Made by a program: the position numbers and the translations under genes. Below are positions 1 to 6,642 of a stretch of 11,169 bases of DNA, one piece after another (positions within the stretch are counted from its first letter, which is position 1; every line of letters begins with the position of its first letter). Under the pieces are notes generated by a model. It was given only the letters and a program-made list of their open reading frames with translations, searched no databases and was not told the DNA's origin. Origin of the DNA: Bacillota bacterium (GTDB taxonomy: Bacteria; Bacillota; Sulfobacillia; RBS10-35); NCBI GenBank assembly GCA_029960865.1, contig JASBVX010000025.1, positions 1 to 11,169 of the forward strand, in the 5' to 3' direction.

Positions 1-419
1 TGCCTCTCCTCAAAGGGCGCGCCGTGGAGGTGGATGCCGCCCAAGGCCTTCCCCTCCTCCCCGCCGACATGGTCCTGGTGGTCCACGCCATGGTGAACCT
101 TTTGCAAAACGCCGCCGAGTATTCCCCTCCCTCCAGCCCCATCCACATCGAGGTCTGGCGGGAGAACGGGGGGGTAGCCTTCGCCATCACCGACCAAGGG
201 GCGGGGGTCCCCGAAGATCAGCTGGGCCACCTTTTCGAGGAATTCTACCGCCTTCCCGCCAAGGAACCTTCCCTGGGGGTGGGTTTGGGCCTGGCCATCG
301 CCAAGGGGATCGTGGAAGCCCACGGCGGGCGCATTTGGGCGGAAAACGCCCCCGGAAAAGGCCTGCGCATTACCTTCACCCTCCCCATCCGTGCCCGCAC
401 CTGGGACGACTGGGTCTAA
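1..419 (+). CDS. Sensor histidine kinase, C-terminal ATP-binding domain (KdpD-like), 5' end cut off
   Basis: This is the tail of a histidine kinase gene. The frame is open from base 3 to the TAA at 417-419 (138 residues), and the start lies before the window. The HATPase_c fold is complete: an N box reading NLLQNAAEYS at about 96-125, a G1 box DQGAGVP at about 192-212, an F box LFEEFYRL at about 231-254, and a G2 box GVGLGLAIAKG followed by IVEAHGG at about 276-329. The wording of these boxes (AAEYSPP, IVEAHGG, AEN) resembles the catalytic end of KdpD. The phosphorylatable histidine, any GAF domain and any membrane helices are out of view. It ends 39 bases before kdpA on the same strand, so it is probably co-transcribed and probably phosphorylates a KdpE-type regulator that is not visible. 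It could be a full-length KdpD or only the kinase half. The short KdpD downstream favours the second reading. Confidence 0.9.
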   Translation, partial: PLLKGRAVEVDAAQGLPLLPADMVLVVHAMVNLLQNAAEYSPPSSPIHIEVWRENGGVAFAITDQGAGVPEDQLGHLFEEFYRLPAKEPSLGVGLGLAIAKGIVEAHGGRIWAENAPGKGLRITFTLPIRARTWDDWV

Positions 420-438
420 GTCTGGCAAAGTCCCGCCG

Positions 439-445
439 AAGGAGG
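439..445 (+). promoter_or_regulatory. Ribosome binding site of kdpA with long spacing
   Basis: AAGGAGG matches the anti-Shine-Dalgarno core fully, but it lies 13 bases before the ATG at 459, more than the usual 5-9. No ATG, GTG or TTG in the kdpA frame lies closer to it; the nearest codons are CTT, TTC and TCG. The ATG at 459 is therefore retained as the start. The next in-frame ATG, at 468, is further away still. Confidence 0.7.
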
Positions 446-458
446 CATACTTTTCTCG

Positions 459-2117
459 ATGTTAGGCATGGCAATTCTGCTTCTCCTGGCCCTTCTCCTG
501 GGCATCCCCACGGGACGCTACCTCTACCTCGTTTTCTTCGCTCCCAAGGCCCCCGGGGATGGCTGGCTGCGGCCGGTGGAGACTTTCTTGCTCCGCCTCA
601 TCGGCGTGCGGGAACCCTACGACATGGACTGGAAAGTTTACAGTGCCGCCCTCTTGGGAGCCAACGGGTTTATGGCCCTTTTGGGCTATGTTCTCTTGCG
701 CCAGCAAGGGAACCTGCCGTGGAATCCCTTGGGCGCTCCCGGCATGAGCTGGCACCTGGCCTTCAACACGGCGGCTTCTTTCATCACCAACACCAACCTG
801 CAGCACTACGCGGGGGAAACCCAGATCAGTCCCCTTTCCCAGATGGCCGTCATTACCTTTTTGATGCACGCCAGCGCCGCCACCGGGCTGGCGGCGGGGA
901 TCACCTTCATCCGCGGTGTGACAGGCCGCCCTCTGGGCAATTTTTGGTCCGACTTCATCAAGGCCAGCCTGCGGGTCCTCTGGCCTGCCTCCCTTTTGGT
1001 GAGCCTTCTCCTGGTCTCCCAGGGGGTGCCCCAGACCTTTACCGCCCTCCGGGAGGCCCACACCCTGGAAGGAACCCTCCAGACCCTCCTCACGGGGCCT
1101 ATCGCCAGCTTTGAGAGCATCAAACACCTGGGGACCAACGGCGGCGGCTACTTCAGCGCCAACGCTGCCCACCCCTTTGAAAACCCCACCCCCTTCACCA
1201 ATCTCCTGCACATGCTCTCCATGCTCTGGATCCCCATCTCCCTTCTCTTCACTTTCGGCGACGCCGCCCGCAACCGTCGCCTGCCCTGGGTCTTTTTCTC
1301 CGCCGCCGCCGTCATTTTCGTCGGCCTCTACGGGATCCTTCTTCATGCCGAGGATGCCGGCGACCCCTTGCTGCATCGCCTGGGGATTCCGGGGCCCAAC
1401 TGGGAAGGCAAAGAGGTTCGCTTCGGCATGGAGGGGACCAGCCTCTTCGTCAGCGTCACCACGGGAGCCACCACCGGCTCGGTGGATAGCGCCCACGGCA
1501 GCCTCATGCCCTGGGGGCAAACGGTCCCCCTCTTGCAGATGATGCTCAACTCCATCTTCGGCGGCATCGGCGTCGGGACCATGAACCTTTTGACCATGGC
1601 CCTCTTGACCGTCTTCCTCATCGGCCTCATGGTGGGGCGGACCCCCGAATTTCTCGGGCGAAAAGTGGAACCGCGGGAGATGACCCTCCTGGCGGCCGTC
1701 ATCCTCATCCATCCCCTCTTGATCTTGATCCCCACCGCCGTGGCCCTCTCCCTCCCCCAAGGGATCGAGGGCCTCACCGCCCCCACCTTCCAGGGATTGA
1801 CCCAAGCCCTCTATGAATTCGCTTCCTCCGCCGCCAACAACGGGTCCGGCATGGGCATCGACGGGGACCAGGCCTTTTGGAACGTGAGCACCGGTCTGGT
1901 GATGCTTCTGGGCCGCTATCCCTCTATCGTCCTGCTTTTGGCCCTGGCCGACAGCCTCCGGAAGAAACGGGCCGCTCCTTTGGGGCCCGGGTCCCTGCGC
2001 CTCGACACCCCCCTTTTTACGGGCATTTTGGCTTTCATGACCCTTCTTTTGGGGGCGTTGAACTTCTTTCCGGCCCTGGCCATGGGGCCCCTGGCCCAGG
2101 CCTTGATGCTGCCATGA
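459..2117 (+). CDS. kdpA: Potassium-transporting ATPase subunit A (KdpA)
   Basis: KdpA is the membrane subunit of the KdpFABC complex. It selects K+ through a channel-like filter and passes it on for ATP-driven uptake. The 552 residues match the usual length of about 550-560. Four pore-loop regions are visible: FNTAASFITNTNLQHYAGE at about 102-120, GTNGGGYFSANAAHPFENP at about 225-243, GGIGVGTMN at about 368-376, and SSAANNGSG at about 456-464. These are the four repeats typical of the SKT superfamily and carry the filter glycines. Many hydrophobic helices separate them, starting at residue 4. The gene sits 39 bases after the kinase and stops 13 bases before kdpB. No kdpF precedes it in this gap. 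The ATG at 459 is chosen because no other start lies nearer to the upstream ribosome site. The long reading frame on the opposite strand is a by-product of high GC content. Confidence 0.98.
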   Translation: MLGMAILLLLALLLGIPTGRYLYLVFFAPKAPGDGWLRPVETFLLRLIGVREPYDMDWKVYSAALLGANGFMALLGYVLLRQQGNLPWNPLGAPGMSWHLAFNTAASFITNTNLQHYAGETQISPLSQMAVITFLMHASAATGLAAGITFIRGVTGRPLGNFWSDFIKASLRVLWPASLLVSLLLVSQGVPQTFTALREAHTLEGTLQTLLTGPIASFESIKHLGTNGGGYFSANAAHPFENPTPFTNLLHMLSMLWIPISLLFTFGDAARNRRLPWVFFSAAAVIFVGLYGILLHAEDAGDPLLHRLGIPGPNWEGKEVRFGMEGTSLFVSVTTGATTGSVDSAHGSLMPWGQTVPLLQMMLNSIFGGIGVGTMNLLTMALLTVFLIGLMVGRTPEFLGRKVEPREMTLLAAVILIHPLLILIPTAVALSLPQGIEGLTAPTFQGLTQALYEFASSAANNGSGMGIDGDQAFWNVSTGLVMLLGRYPSIVLLLALADSLRKKRAAPLGPGSLRLDTPLFTGILAFMTLLLGALNFFPALAMGPLAQALMLP

Positions 2118-2123
2118 AGGAGG
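2117..2123 (+). promoter_or_regulatory. Ribosome binding site of kdpB
   Basis: AAGGAGG lies 7 bases before the ATG at 2131. Its first base is the last base of the kdpA TGA stop, so translation of kdpB is probably coupled to termination of kdpA. This fixes the kdpB start. Confidence 0.85.
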
Positions 2124-2130
2124 AAAGGGC

Positions 2131-4128
2131 ATGCCTTACCTGGGAGCTTTGAAAGTGGCCATCGTCAAGCTGAACCCCCTCTATCTCTGGCGCAACCCTG
2201 TTCTTCTGACGGTGGAAGGGGGCGCCCTTTGGGCCACCTACGAAGCCCTTTTCACCTCCGCGGGAGGAAGCTTCCCCCTCCTCGTCGCCGCCCTCCTGTG
2301 GATCACCGTGCTTTTGGGCACATGGGCCGAATCTTTGGCGGAAGCCCAGGGGAAAGCCCGGGCAGAGAGCCTCCGGCGCACCCGCCAGGAAACCACCGCC
2401 AAAAAGCTAGTGGGCGACCACCGGGACTACGAGACGGTGCCGGCCTCCAGCCTGCGCAAAGGAGACCGGGTGCTGGTGGAGGCGGGCGATATCATCCCCG
2501 CCGACGGCACCGTCCTGGAAGGCATCGCCACCGTCGACGAATCGGCCATCACGGGGGAATCGGCCCCCGTCCTCAAGGAACCCGGCACCGACGTGGCCTC
2601 CAGCGTTACCGCCGGCACCCAGGTGGTCAGCGATTGGCTCATCCTTCAGGTGGACGTCAACCCAGGGGACAGCTACCTGGACAAGATGATCCGCCTGGTG
2701 GAAGGGGCCACCCGCAAGCCCACCCCCAACGAGCAGGCTCTCCAGGTGCTCCTGCTGGCCCTCACCCTGATTTTCGCCATGGTGGTCCTCACCCTCTGGC
2801 CCCTGGCCCGGTACCTGGGAGCTCAGCTGGATCCCATCTACGGCATCGCCCTCTACGTCTGCCTCATCCCCACCACCATCGCCGCCCTTTTGAGCGCTGT
2901 GGGCATCGCCGGTATGAACCGCGTCGCCCGGTACAACGTGCTGGCGTTGAGCGGCCGCGCTGTGGAAGCGGCCGGGGACGTGGACGTGCTTCTTTTGGAT
3001 AAGACCGGCACCATCACTTACGGGCACCGCATGGCGGCCCAGTTCATCCCCGTCGGGAACCACGGCGAAATGGAGCTCATCGCCGCGGCCCTGAGGACTT
3101 CCGTCCCTGACGAAACCCCCGAAGGACGCTCCATCGTGGCCCTGGCCCGGGAGAAAGGCGTTCTCCCCGGAGACGAAGCCCCCGGAACCACCTTTATCCC
3201 CTTTGCGGCGGAGACCCGGATGAGCGGCCTCGATACCCCCGATGGCCTTCGCCTGCGCAAGGGCGCCGCCGATGCCGTCGCCGCCTGGGTGAGGGAACAG
3301 GGGGGCACCATCCCCCCCGACCTGGACGCCGCCGTGGAAAGGGTTTCCCGGGCAGGGGGTACCCCCCTGGTGGTGGCCCAAGGGGAGGACATCCTGGGGG
3401 TTATCTACCTCAAAGACACCGTCAAGGAGGGTCTCAAGGAACGATTCGCGGAGCTGCGCAAGATGGGGGTTAAGACCGTCATGTGCACCGGGGACAACCG
3501 CCTCACGGCCGCCACCATTGCCAAAGAGGTAGGCGTCGATGAATACCTGGCGGAAGTCACCCCCGAAGCCAAGATGGACCGCATCCGGCAGGAACAGGAG
3601 GCCGGCCACCTGGTGGCCATGACTGGCGATGGCACCAACGACGCTCCCGCCCTGGCCTTGGCCGATGTGGGCCTGGCCATGCAGAGCGGCACCCAGCCCG
3701 CCAAGGAAGCCGCCAACATGGTGGATCTGGATTCCGACCCCACCAAGCTCTTGGATGTCATCGCCATCGGCAAGCAGCTCCTCATCACCCGGGGCGCCCT
3801 CACCACCTTCTCCATCGCCAACGACGTGGCCAAATACTTCGCCATTCTCCCCGCCCTCCTGGTCCCTGCCATCCCGGCCCTGGAAGGGCTGAACATCATG
3901 CATCTCCACTCCCCGCAATCGGCCATCCTGTCGGCCGTCCTCTTCAATGCCCTCATCATTCCCGCCCTCATACCCATGGCTTTGCGGGGCGTCCGCTACC
4001 GTCCCTCTTCCTCCCAGGCCCTCCTCCTGCGGAACATCGCCCTCTACGGCGGCGGGGGCATTCTTTTACCCTTTGCCGGCATCAAGCTCTTGGATATCCT
4101 GGTGGCGGCCCTGGGGGTGGCGGCGTGA
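2131..4128 (+). CDS. kdpB: Potassium-transporting P-type ATPase subunit B (KdpB)
   Basis: KdpB is the catalytic P-type ATPase of the Kdp pump and hydrolyses ATP to drive K+ uptake through KdpA. The 665 residues are close to the family's usual 670-690. Visible motifs are: actuator-domain TGES at 141-144; DKTGT at 290-294, with Asp290 the phosphorylated residue; the nucleotide-domain segment around FAAETRMSG (358-366) and RKGA (376-379); TGDN at 453-456; and the hinge GDGTNDAP at 499-506. The helix FSIANDVAKYF (560-570) keeps the charged Asp565/Lys568 pair characteristic of KdpB. Ser144 of TGES matches the serine whose phosphorylation inhibits the E. coli enzyme; that it is regulated here is inference. 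From memory, family members usually read PTTIGGLL or PTTIGALL followed by GMDR; here the text is PTTIAALL and GMNR, small changes near transmembrane helix 4. The stop overlaps the kdpC start. Confidence 0.99.
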   Translation: MPYLGALKVAIVKLNPLYLWRNPVLLTVEGGALWATYEALFTSAGGSFPLLVAALLWITVLLGTWAESLAEAQGKARAESLRRTRQETTAKKLVGDHRDYETVPASSLRKGDRVLVEAGDIIPADGTVLEGIATVDESAITGESAPVLKEPGTDVASSVTAGTQVVSDWLILQVDVNPGDSYLDKMIRLVEGATRKPTPNEQALQVLLLALTLIFAMVVLTLWPLARYLGAQLDPIYGIALYVCLIPTTIAALLSAVGIAGMNRVARYNVLALSGRAVEAAGDVDVLLLDKTGTITYGHRMAAQFIPVGNHGEMELIAAALRTSVPDETPEGRSIVALAREKGVLPGDEAPGTTFIPFAAETRMSGLDTPDGLRLRKGAADAVAAWVREQGGTIPPDLDAAVERVSRAGGTPLVVAQGEDILGVIYLKDTVKEGLKERFAELRKMGVKTVMCTGDNRLTAATIAKEVGVDEYLAEVTPEAKMDRIRQEQEAGHLVAMTGDGTNDAPALALADVGLAMQSGTQPAKEAANMVDLDSDPTKLLDVIAIGKQLLITRGALTTFSIANDVAKYFAILPALLVPAIPALEGLNIMHLHSPQSAILSAVLFNALIIPALIPMALRGVRYRPSSSQALLLRNIALYGGGGILLPFAGIKLLDILVAALGVAA

Positions 4129-4694
4129 AGGACGAACTTTGGCGGGGCCTGCGGGCCGCCCTGCTCATCTTCCTCATCACCGGCTTTCTCCTCCCCCTGA
4201 CCACCACCGGTTTGGCGGAGCTCCTCTTCCCCCCAAAAGCCCAGGGGAGCCTCGTTTTCGACGACCAGGGGACCCTCGTGGGCTCCCTCCTCATCGGCCA
4301 GGATTTCCAGGGCCCTCAATGGTTCCAGGGCCGCCCTTCCGCTTCCGGCAACAACCCCCTGGAGTCCGGGTCTCCCCAGTGGGGCCCCCTGGATCCCCGC
4401 CGCATAGAAGCAGCCCAAAAAGCCCTCGCCAGCTGGGTCCAGGCCAACCCGGGGGTTCCCCTTCCTTCCGAGCTGGCGGCCCTTTCGGCTTCCGCCCTCG
4501 ATCCCCACATCACCCGCGAGGCTGCCCTGGCCCAGGTCCCCCGCATCGCCCGCCTCCGGGGCCTGTCGGAAGCGGAGTTGGTGTCCTTGGTGGACGGACT
4601 GACGGAAGAAAGCTTTCGCTTTTTGGGAAGCCCTCCTCGGGTCAATGTGCTTCTTTTGAACCGGAAGCTGGCCCAGCTGGCGAACACACCCTAA
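4125..4694 (+). CDS. kdpC: Potassium-transporting ATPase subunit C (KdpC)
   Basis: KdpC is the single-span accessory subunit that stabilises the KdpA-KdpB complex. It has been proposed to help ATP binding. The 189 residues match the family length. There is one N-terminal membrane helix at about 11-35, and the rest is soluble and expected outside the membrane. Family motifs are GRPSASGNNP (69-78), ALDPHIT (124-130) and PRVNVLLLN (171-179). The usual SGGSNLGP segment is altered to SGSPQWGP (81-88). The segment before ALDPH reads LSASALDP where most relatives have a form of TASGSGLDP. The GTG start at 4125-4127 overlaps the kdpB TGA in the sequence GTGA, which implies translational coupling. The weak upstream ribosome site (GGGGGTGG) fits that. 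It is third in the operon, and kdpD follows 23 bases after its stop. Confidence 0.97.
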   Translation: MKDELWRGLRAALLIFLITGFLLPLTTTGLAELLFPPKAQGSLVFDDQGTLVGSLLIGQDFQGPQWFQGRPSASGNNPLESGSPQWGPLDPRRIEAAQKALASWVQANPGVPLPSELAALSASALDPHITREAALAQVPRIARLRGLSEAELVSLVDGLTEESFRFLGSPPRVNVLLLNRKLAQLANTP

Positions 4695-4704
4695 ATCTCA
4701 AAGC

Positions 4705-4710
4705 AGGAGG
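4705..4710 (+). promoter_or_regulatory. Ribosome binding site deciding the kdpD start
   Basis: AGGAGG lies 7 bases before the GTG at 4718. The kdpD frame stays open far upstream through kdpC, so frame length cannot locate the start. This site, just after the kdpC stop, does. The resulting protein begins shortly before the conserved KdpD domain. Confidence 0.85.
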
Positions 4711-4717
4711 ATCCGAC

Positions 4718-5851
4718 GTGGCCGGCGACGAAACCCGCCTCCCGCCGCAAGAGGCACTGCGGGAAGCCCAAAAGGCCAAAAAGGGCCGCCATCGCATCTA
4801 CCTGGGGTACGCCGCCGGGGTGGGTAAAACCTACGCCATGCTCCGCGAAGGAAACCGCCTGTTGCAGCAAGGGCAGCGGGTGGTCATCGGCGTATTGGAG
4901 CATCACGGCCGCCAAGAAACCCTGGATCAAGTCGGGGATCTCCCCATCATCCCCAAGAAACGCATCCCCTACAAGGGAGTCATCCTCGAAGAAATGGACC
5001 TGGACGCCATCCTGACCCAGGCCCCGGACTGGGTCCTCGTCGACGAGCTGGCTCACACCAATGTCCCCGGATCCCGCAACACCTACCGCTATCAGGACAT
5101 TCAAGAGCTTTTGGAAGCCGGCATCAACGTCATGTCCACTGTCAACGTCCAGCACGTGGAAAGCCTCAATGACATCATCGGCCGCATCACCGACGTGGAA
5201 GTGCGGGAAACCTTCCCCGACTGGGTCCTGGATCAGGCCGACGAGATCATCCTGGTGGATATCCCCCCGGAAGTGCTGGAAGAACGCCTGCGCCAGGGAA
5301 AAGTTTACGACACCCAGCGGGCCCAGCGGGCCCTGAAGAACTTCTTTCGCAAAGGAAACCTCCTGGCCCTGCGGGAGCTCACCTTGCGCAAAGTGGCCCA
5401 GGAAATGGACGACCTTTTGGGAGACTACCGCAAGGACGAACAGATCGAAGAAACCTGGGCCACCTCCGACCGCATCCTGGTGGCCATCACGCCCCAGGAA
5501 AGTTCCCGCTCCCTGATCCGCACCGGCTGGCGGGTCGCCCAGCGCCTCAAAGGCGATCTCTACGTCGTCCATGTGCGCCAGGGCCCCTTGAAAGAGGAAG
5601 AGGAGAGCACCCTGGACCGGCTCCTGGACTGGGCCAGAAGCTTGGGGGCCGTCGTGCGCCAGATGGAACACCGGGATCTGGTGGAAGGCCTCATGCGGGT
5701 GGTGGAAGAGGAGGAGATCACCCAGCTGGTCATCGGAGCTTCCCGCCCTTCCCGCTGGCAGGAAATCCTCTACGGGTCCCCCATCACCCGCATCCTCCGC
5801 CGCAACCGCCAGGTGGACCTTCTGGTGGTCTCCGACCGCACCCGAGATTAA
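4718..5851 (+). CDS. kdpD: Short KdpD: N-terminal sensor/ATP-binding domain plus USP domain, no kinase
   Basis: This 377-residue protein corresponds to the cytoplasmic N-terminal part of KdpD, the K+/turgor sensor, which is usually about 900 residues long. Residues 22-230 are the KdpD domain, with a Walker A motif GYAAGVGKT (30-38), the family's HGR-ET signature (63-68), a Walker B-like VLVDELAHTN (106-115) and STVNVQHVESLND (140-152). Residues about 250-372 form a universal stress protein domain, starting RILVAITP and containing IGASRPSRWQEILYGSP (339-355). The gene stops there: there are no transmembrane helices, GAF domain, histidine or HATPase domain. Short KdpDs of this kind are known from cyanobacteria and some other bacteria. 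It probably works with the separate kinase encoded at the head of the operon; this is inference. USP domains of some KdpDs bind cyclic di-AMP, but I could not recognise that site here. Its TAA overlaps the mutM stop on the other strand. Confidence 0.94.
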   Translation: MAGDETRLPPQEALREAQKAKKGRHRIYLGYAAGVGKTYAMLREGNRLLQQGQRVVIGVLEHHGRQETLDQVGDLPIIPKKRIPYKGVILEEMDLDAILTQAPDWVLVDELAHTNVPGSRNTYRYQDIQELLEAGINVMSTVNVQHVESLNDIIGRITDVEVRETFPDWVLDQADEIILVDIPPEVLEERLRQGKVYDTQRAQRALKNFFRKGNLLALRELTLRKVAQEMDDLLGDYRKDEQIEETWATSDRILVAITPQESSRSLIRTGWRVAQRLKGDLYVVHVRQGPLKEEEESTLDRLLDWARSLGAVVRQMEHRDLVEGLMRVVEEEEITQLVIGASRPSRWQEILYGSPITRILRRNRQVDLLVVSDRTRD

Positions 5852-6642
5852 TGCTGGCAGCGGGGGCAAAAGGTGCTCCCCCGACCGGCCCACACCTCCC
5901 GCCGCAGGGGCGTCCCGCAGCGGACGCACGGTTCACCCCGGCGACCATAGACCTTCAGCTCCCCGGCAAACCGGCCTTCTTCTCCCAGGCCGTTTTGGAA
6001 ATGGCGGAAGGTGGTGCCGCCGGCATCGAGGGCCTCCCGCAGCACCTGCCGCAGGGACTGAAGGAGCCTGCCCCCTTCCTCGGGCCCCAGGCTTTGGCCC
6101 GGCCTGCCGGGGTGGAGGCCCGCCCGGAAAAGGGCCTCATCGGCATAGATATTCCCCACCCCCGCCAGCAGGCGCTGGTTCAAAAGAAGGGCCTTGATGG
6201 GAGCCTTTCGCCCCCGCCACACCTGCACCAGCTCTTCCCCGGCCGCAAAGGGATCCGGCCCCAGATCGTCCCAGGGCGCCTTTTCCCCCGGACCCACCAC
6301 ATAGAAGCGGCCAAACTTCCGCTGATCCCAAAAGAGCAGGTGGCCCTTCGTCAAGGGGATGTGGAGGTGGAGGTGGCCTTCCGGAAAGGGGGGGCCTTCC
6401 CGATAAAGAAGACGACCCGTCATCCGCAGGTGAAAGCCCAGCCGCAGGGACCCCTCTGCCTCGGCCACGATGAATTTCCCTCGGCGTTCCAGGGAATGGA
6501 GCATCTTCCCCTGCAGGGCCCCCAGAAAAGGGCCCGCGACCACCACATGGGGGGAGAGGACCCGCACATCTTGGATGCCCTCTCCCACCACCTGGGGGCG
6601 CAGGCTTCTCACCACATGTTCCACTTCAGGAAGCTCAGGCAC
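5848..6642 (-). CDS. mutM: Formamidopyrimidine-DNA glycosylase (Fpg/MutM)
   Basis: MutM removes 8-oxoguanine and ring-opened purines from DNA and cuts the backbone at the resulting abasic site, starting base excision repair. The 264 residues are slightly under the usual 270-275. The start MPELPEVE places the catalytic proline at position 2 and the glutamate at 3, so the GTG start at 6642-6640 is certain. Other landmarks are Lys56 in RRGKF, the void-filling residues Met74, Arg108 and Phe110, the helix-two-turn-helix segment GVGNIYADEALF (161-172), and a C-terminal zinc finger with Cys239, Cys242, Cys259 and Cys262 ending in CPRCQH. The start lies inside the last codons of polA (8-base overlap) with GGAGG 12 bases upstream, so the two are co-translated. 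The stop overlaps that of kdpD on the other strand. All key residues are present, and the enzyme is expected to be active. Confidence 0.98.
   Translation of the reverse strand: MPELPEVEHVVRSLRPQVVGEGIQDVRVLSPHVVVAGPFLGALQGKMLHSLERRGKFIVAEAEGSLRLGFHLRMTGRLLYREGPPFPEGHLHLHIPLTKGHLLFWDQRKFGRFYVVGPGEKAPWDDLGPDPFAAGEELVQVWRGRKAPIKALLLNQRLLAGVGNIYADEALFRAGLHPGRPGQSLGPEEGGRLLQSLRQVLREALDAGGTTFRHFQNGLGEEGRFAGELKVYGRRGEPCVRCGTPLRREVWAGRGSTFCPRCQH
5861..5883. repeat. GC-rich inverted repeat at the convergent gene ends
   Basis: CGGGGG at 5861-5866 pairs with CCCCCG at 5878-5883, leaving an 11-base loop in which GCA and TGC can add three more pairs with a small bulge. It starts 9 bases after the kdpD stop and lies inside the mutM zinc-finger codons. 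No T-run follows on the + strand, so it is not a standard intrinsic terminator. It may slow the kdp transcript, or may simply reflect GC-rich coding sequence. Confidence 0.35.

Noticed and set aside
462..2132. A 556-codon open frame antisense to kdpA, and a similar long frame antisense to kdpB (2407-3918).
   Set aside because: The translations are low-complexity, rich in Gly, Gln, His and Glu, the mirror of hydrophobic GC-rich codons. They lack family motifs, and the sense strand has clear KdpA and KdpB.
2114..2152. A 12-codon ATG frame between kdpA and kdpB, a possible leader peptide or KdpF replacement.
   Set aside because: It has no ribosome site of its own, no hydrophobic helix, and overlaps the kdpB ribosome site and start.
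3947..4717. Upstream extension of the kdpD frame through kdpC, suggesting a 634-residue protein.
   Set aside because: The extension is Pro/Ser/Gly/Arg-rich shadow coding in a different frame from the genuine kdpC. A good ribosome site and GTG stand at 4705-4720.
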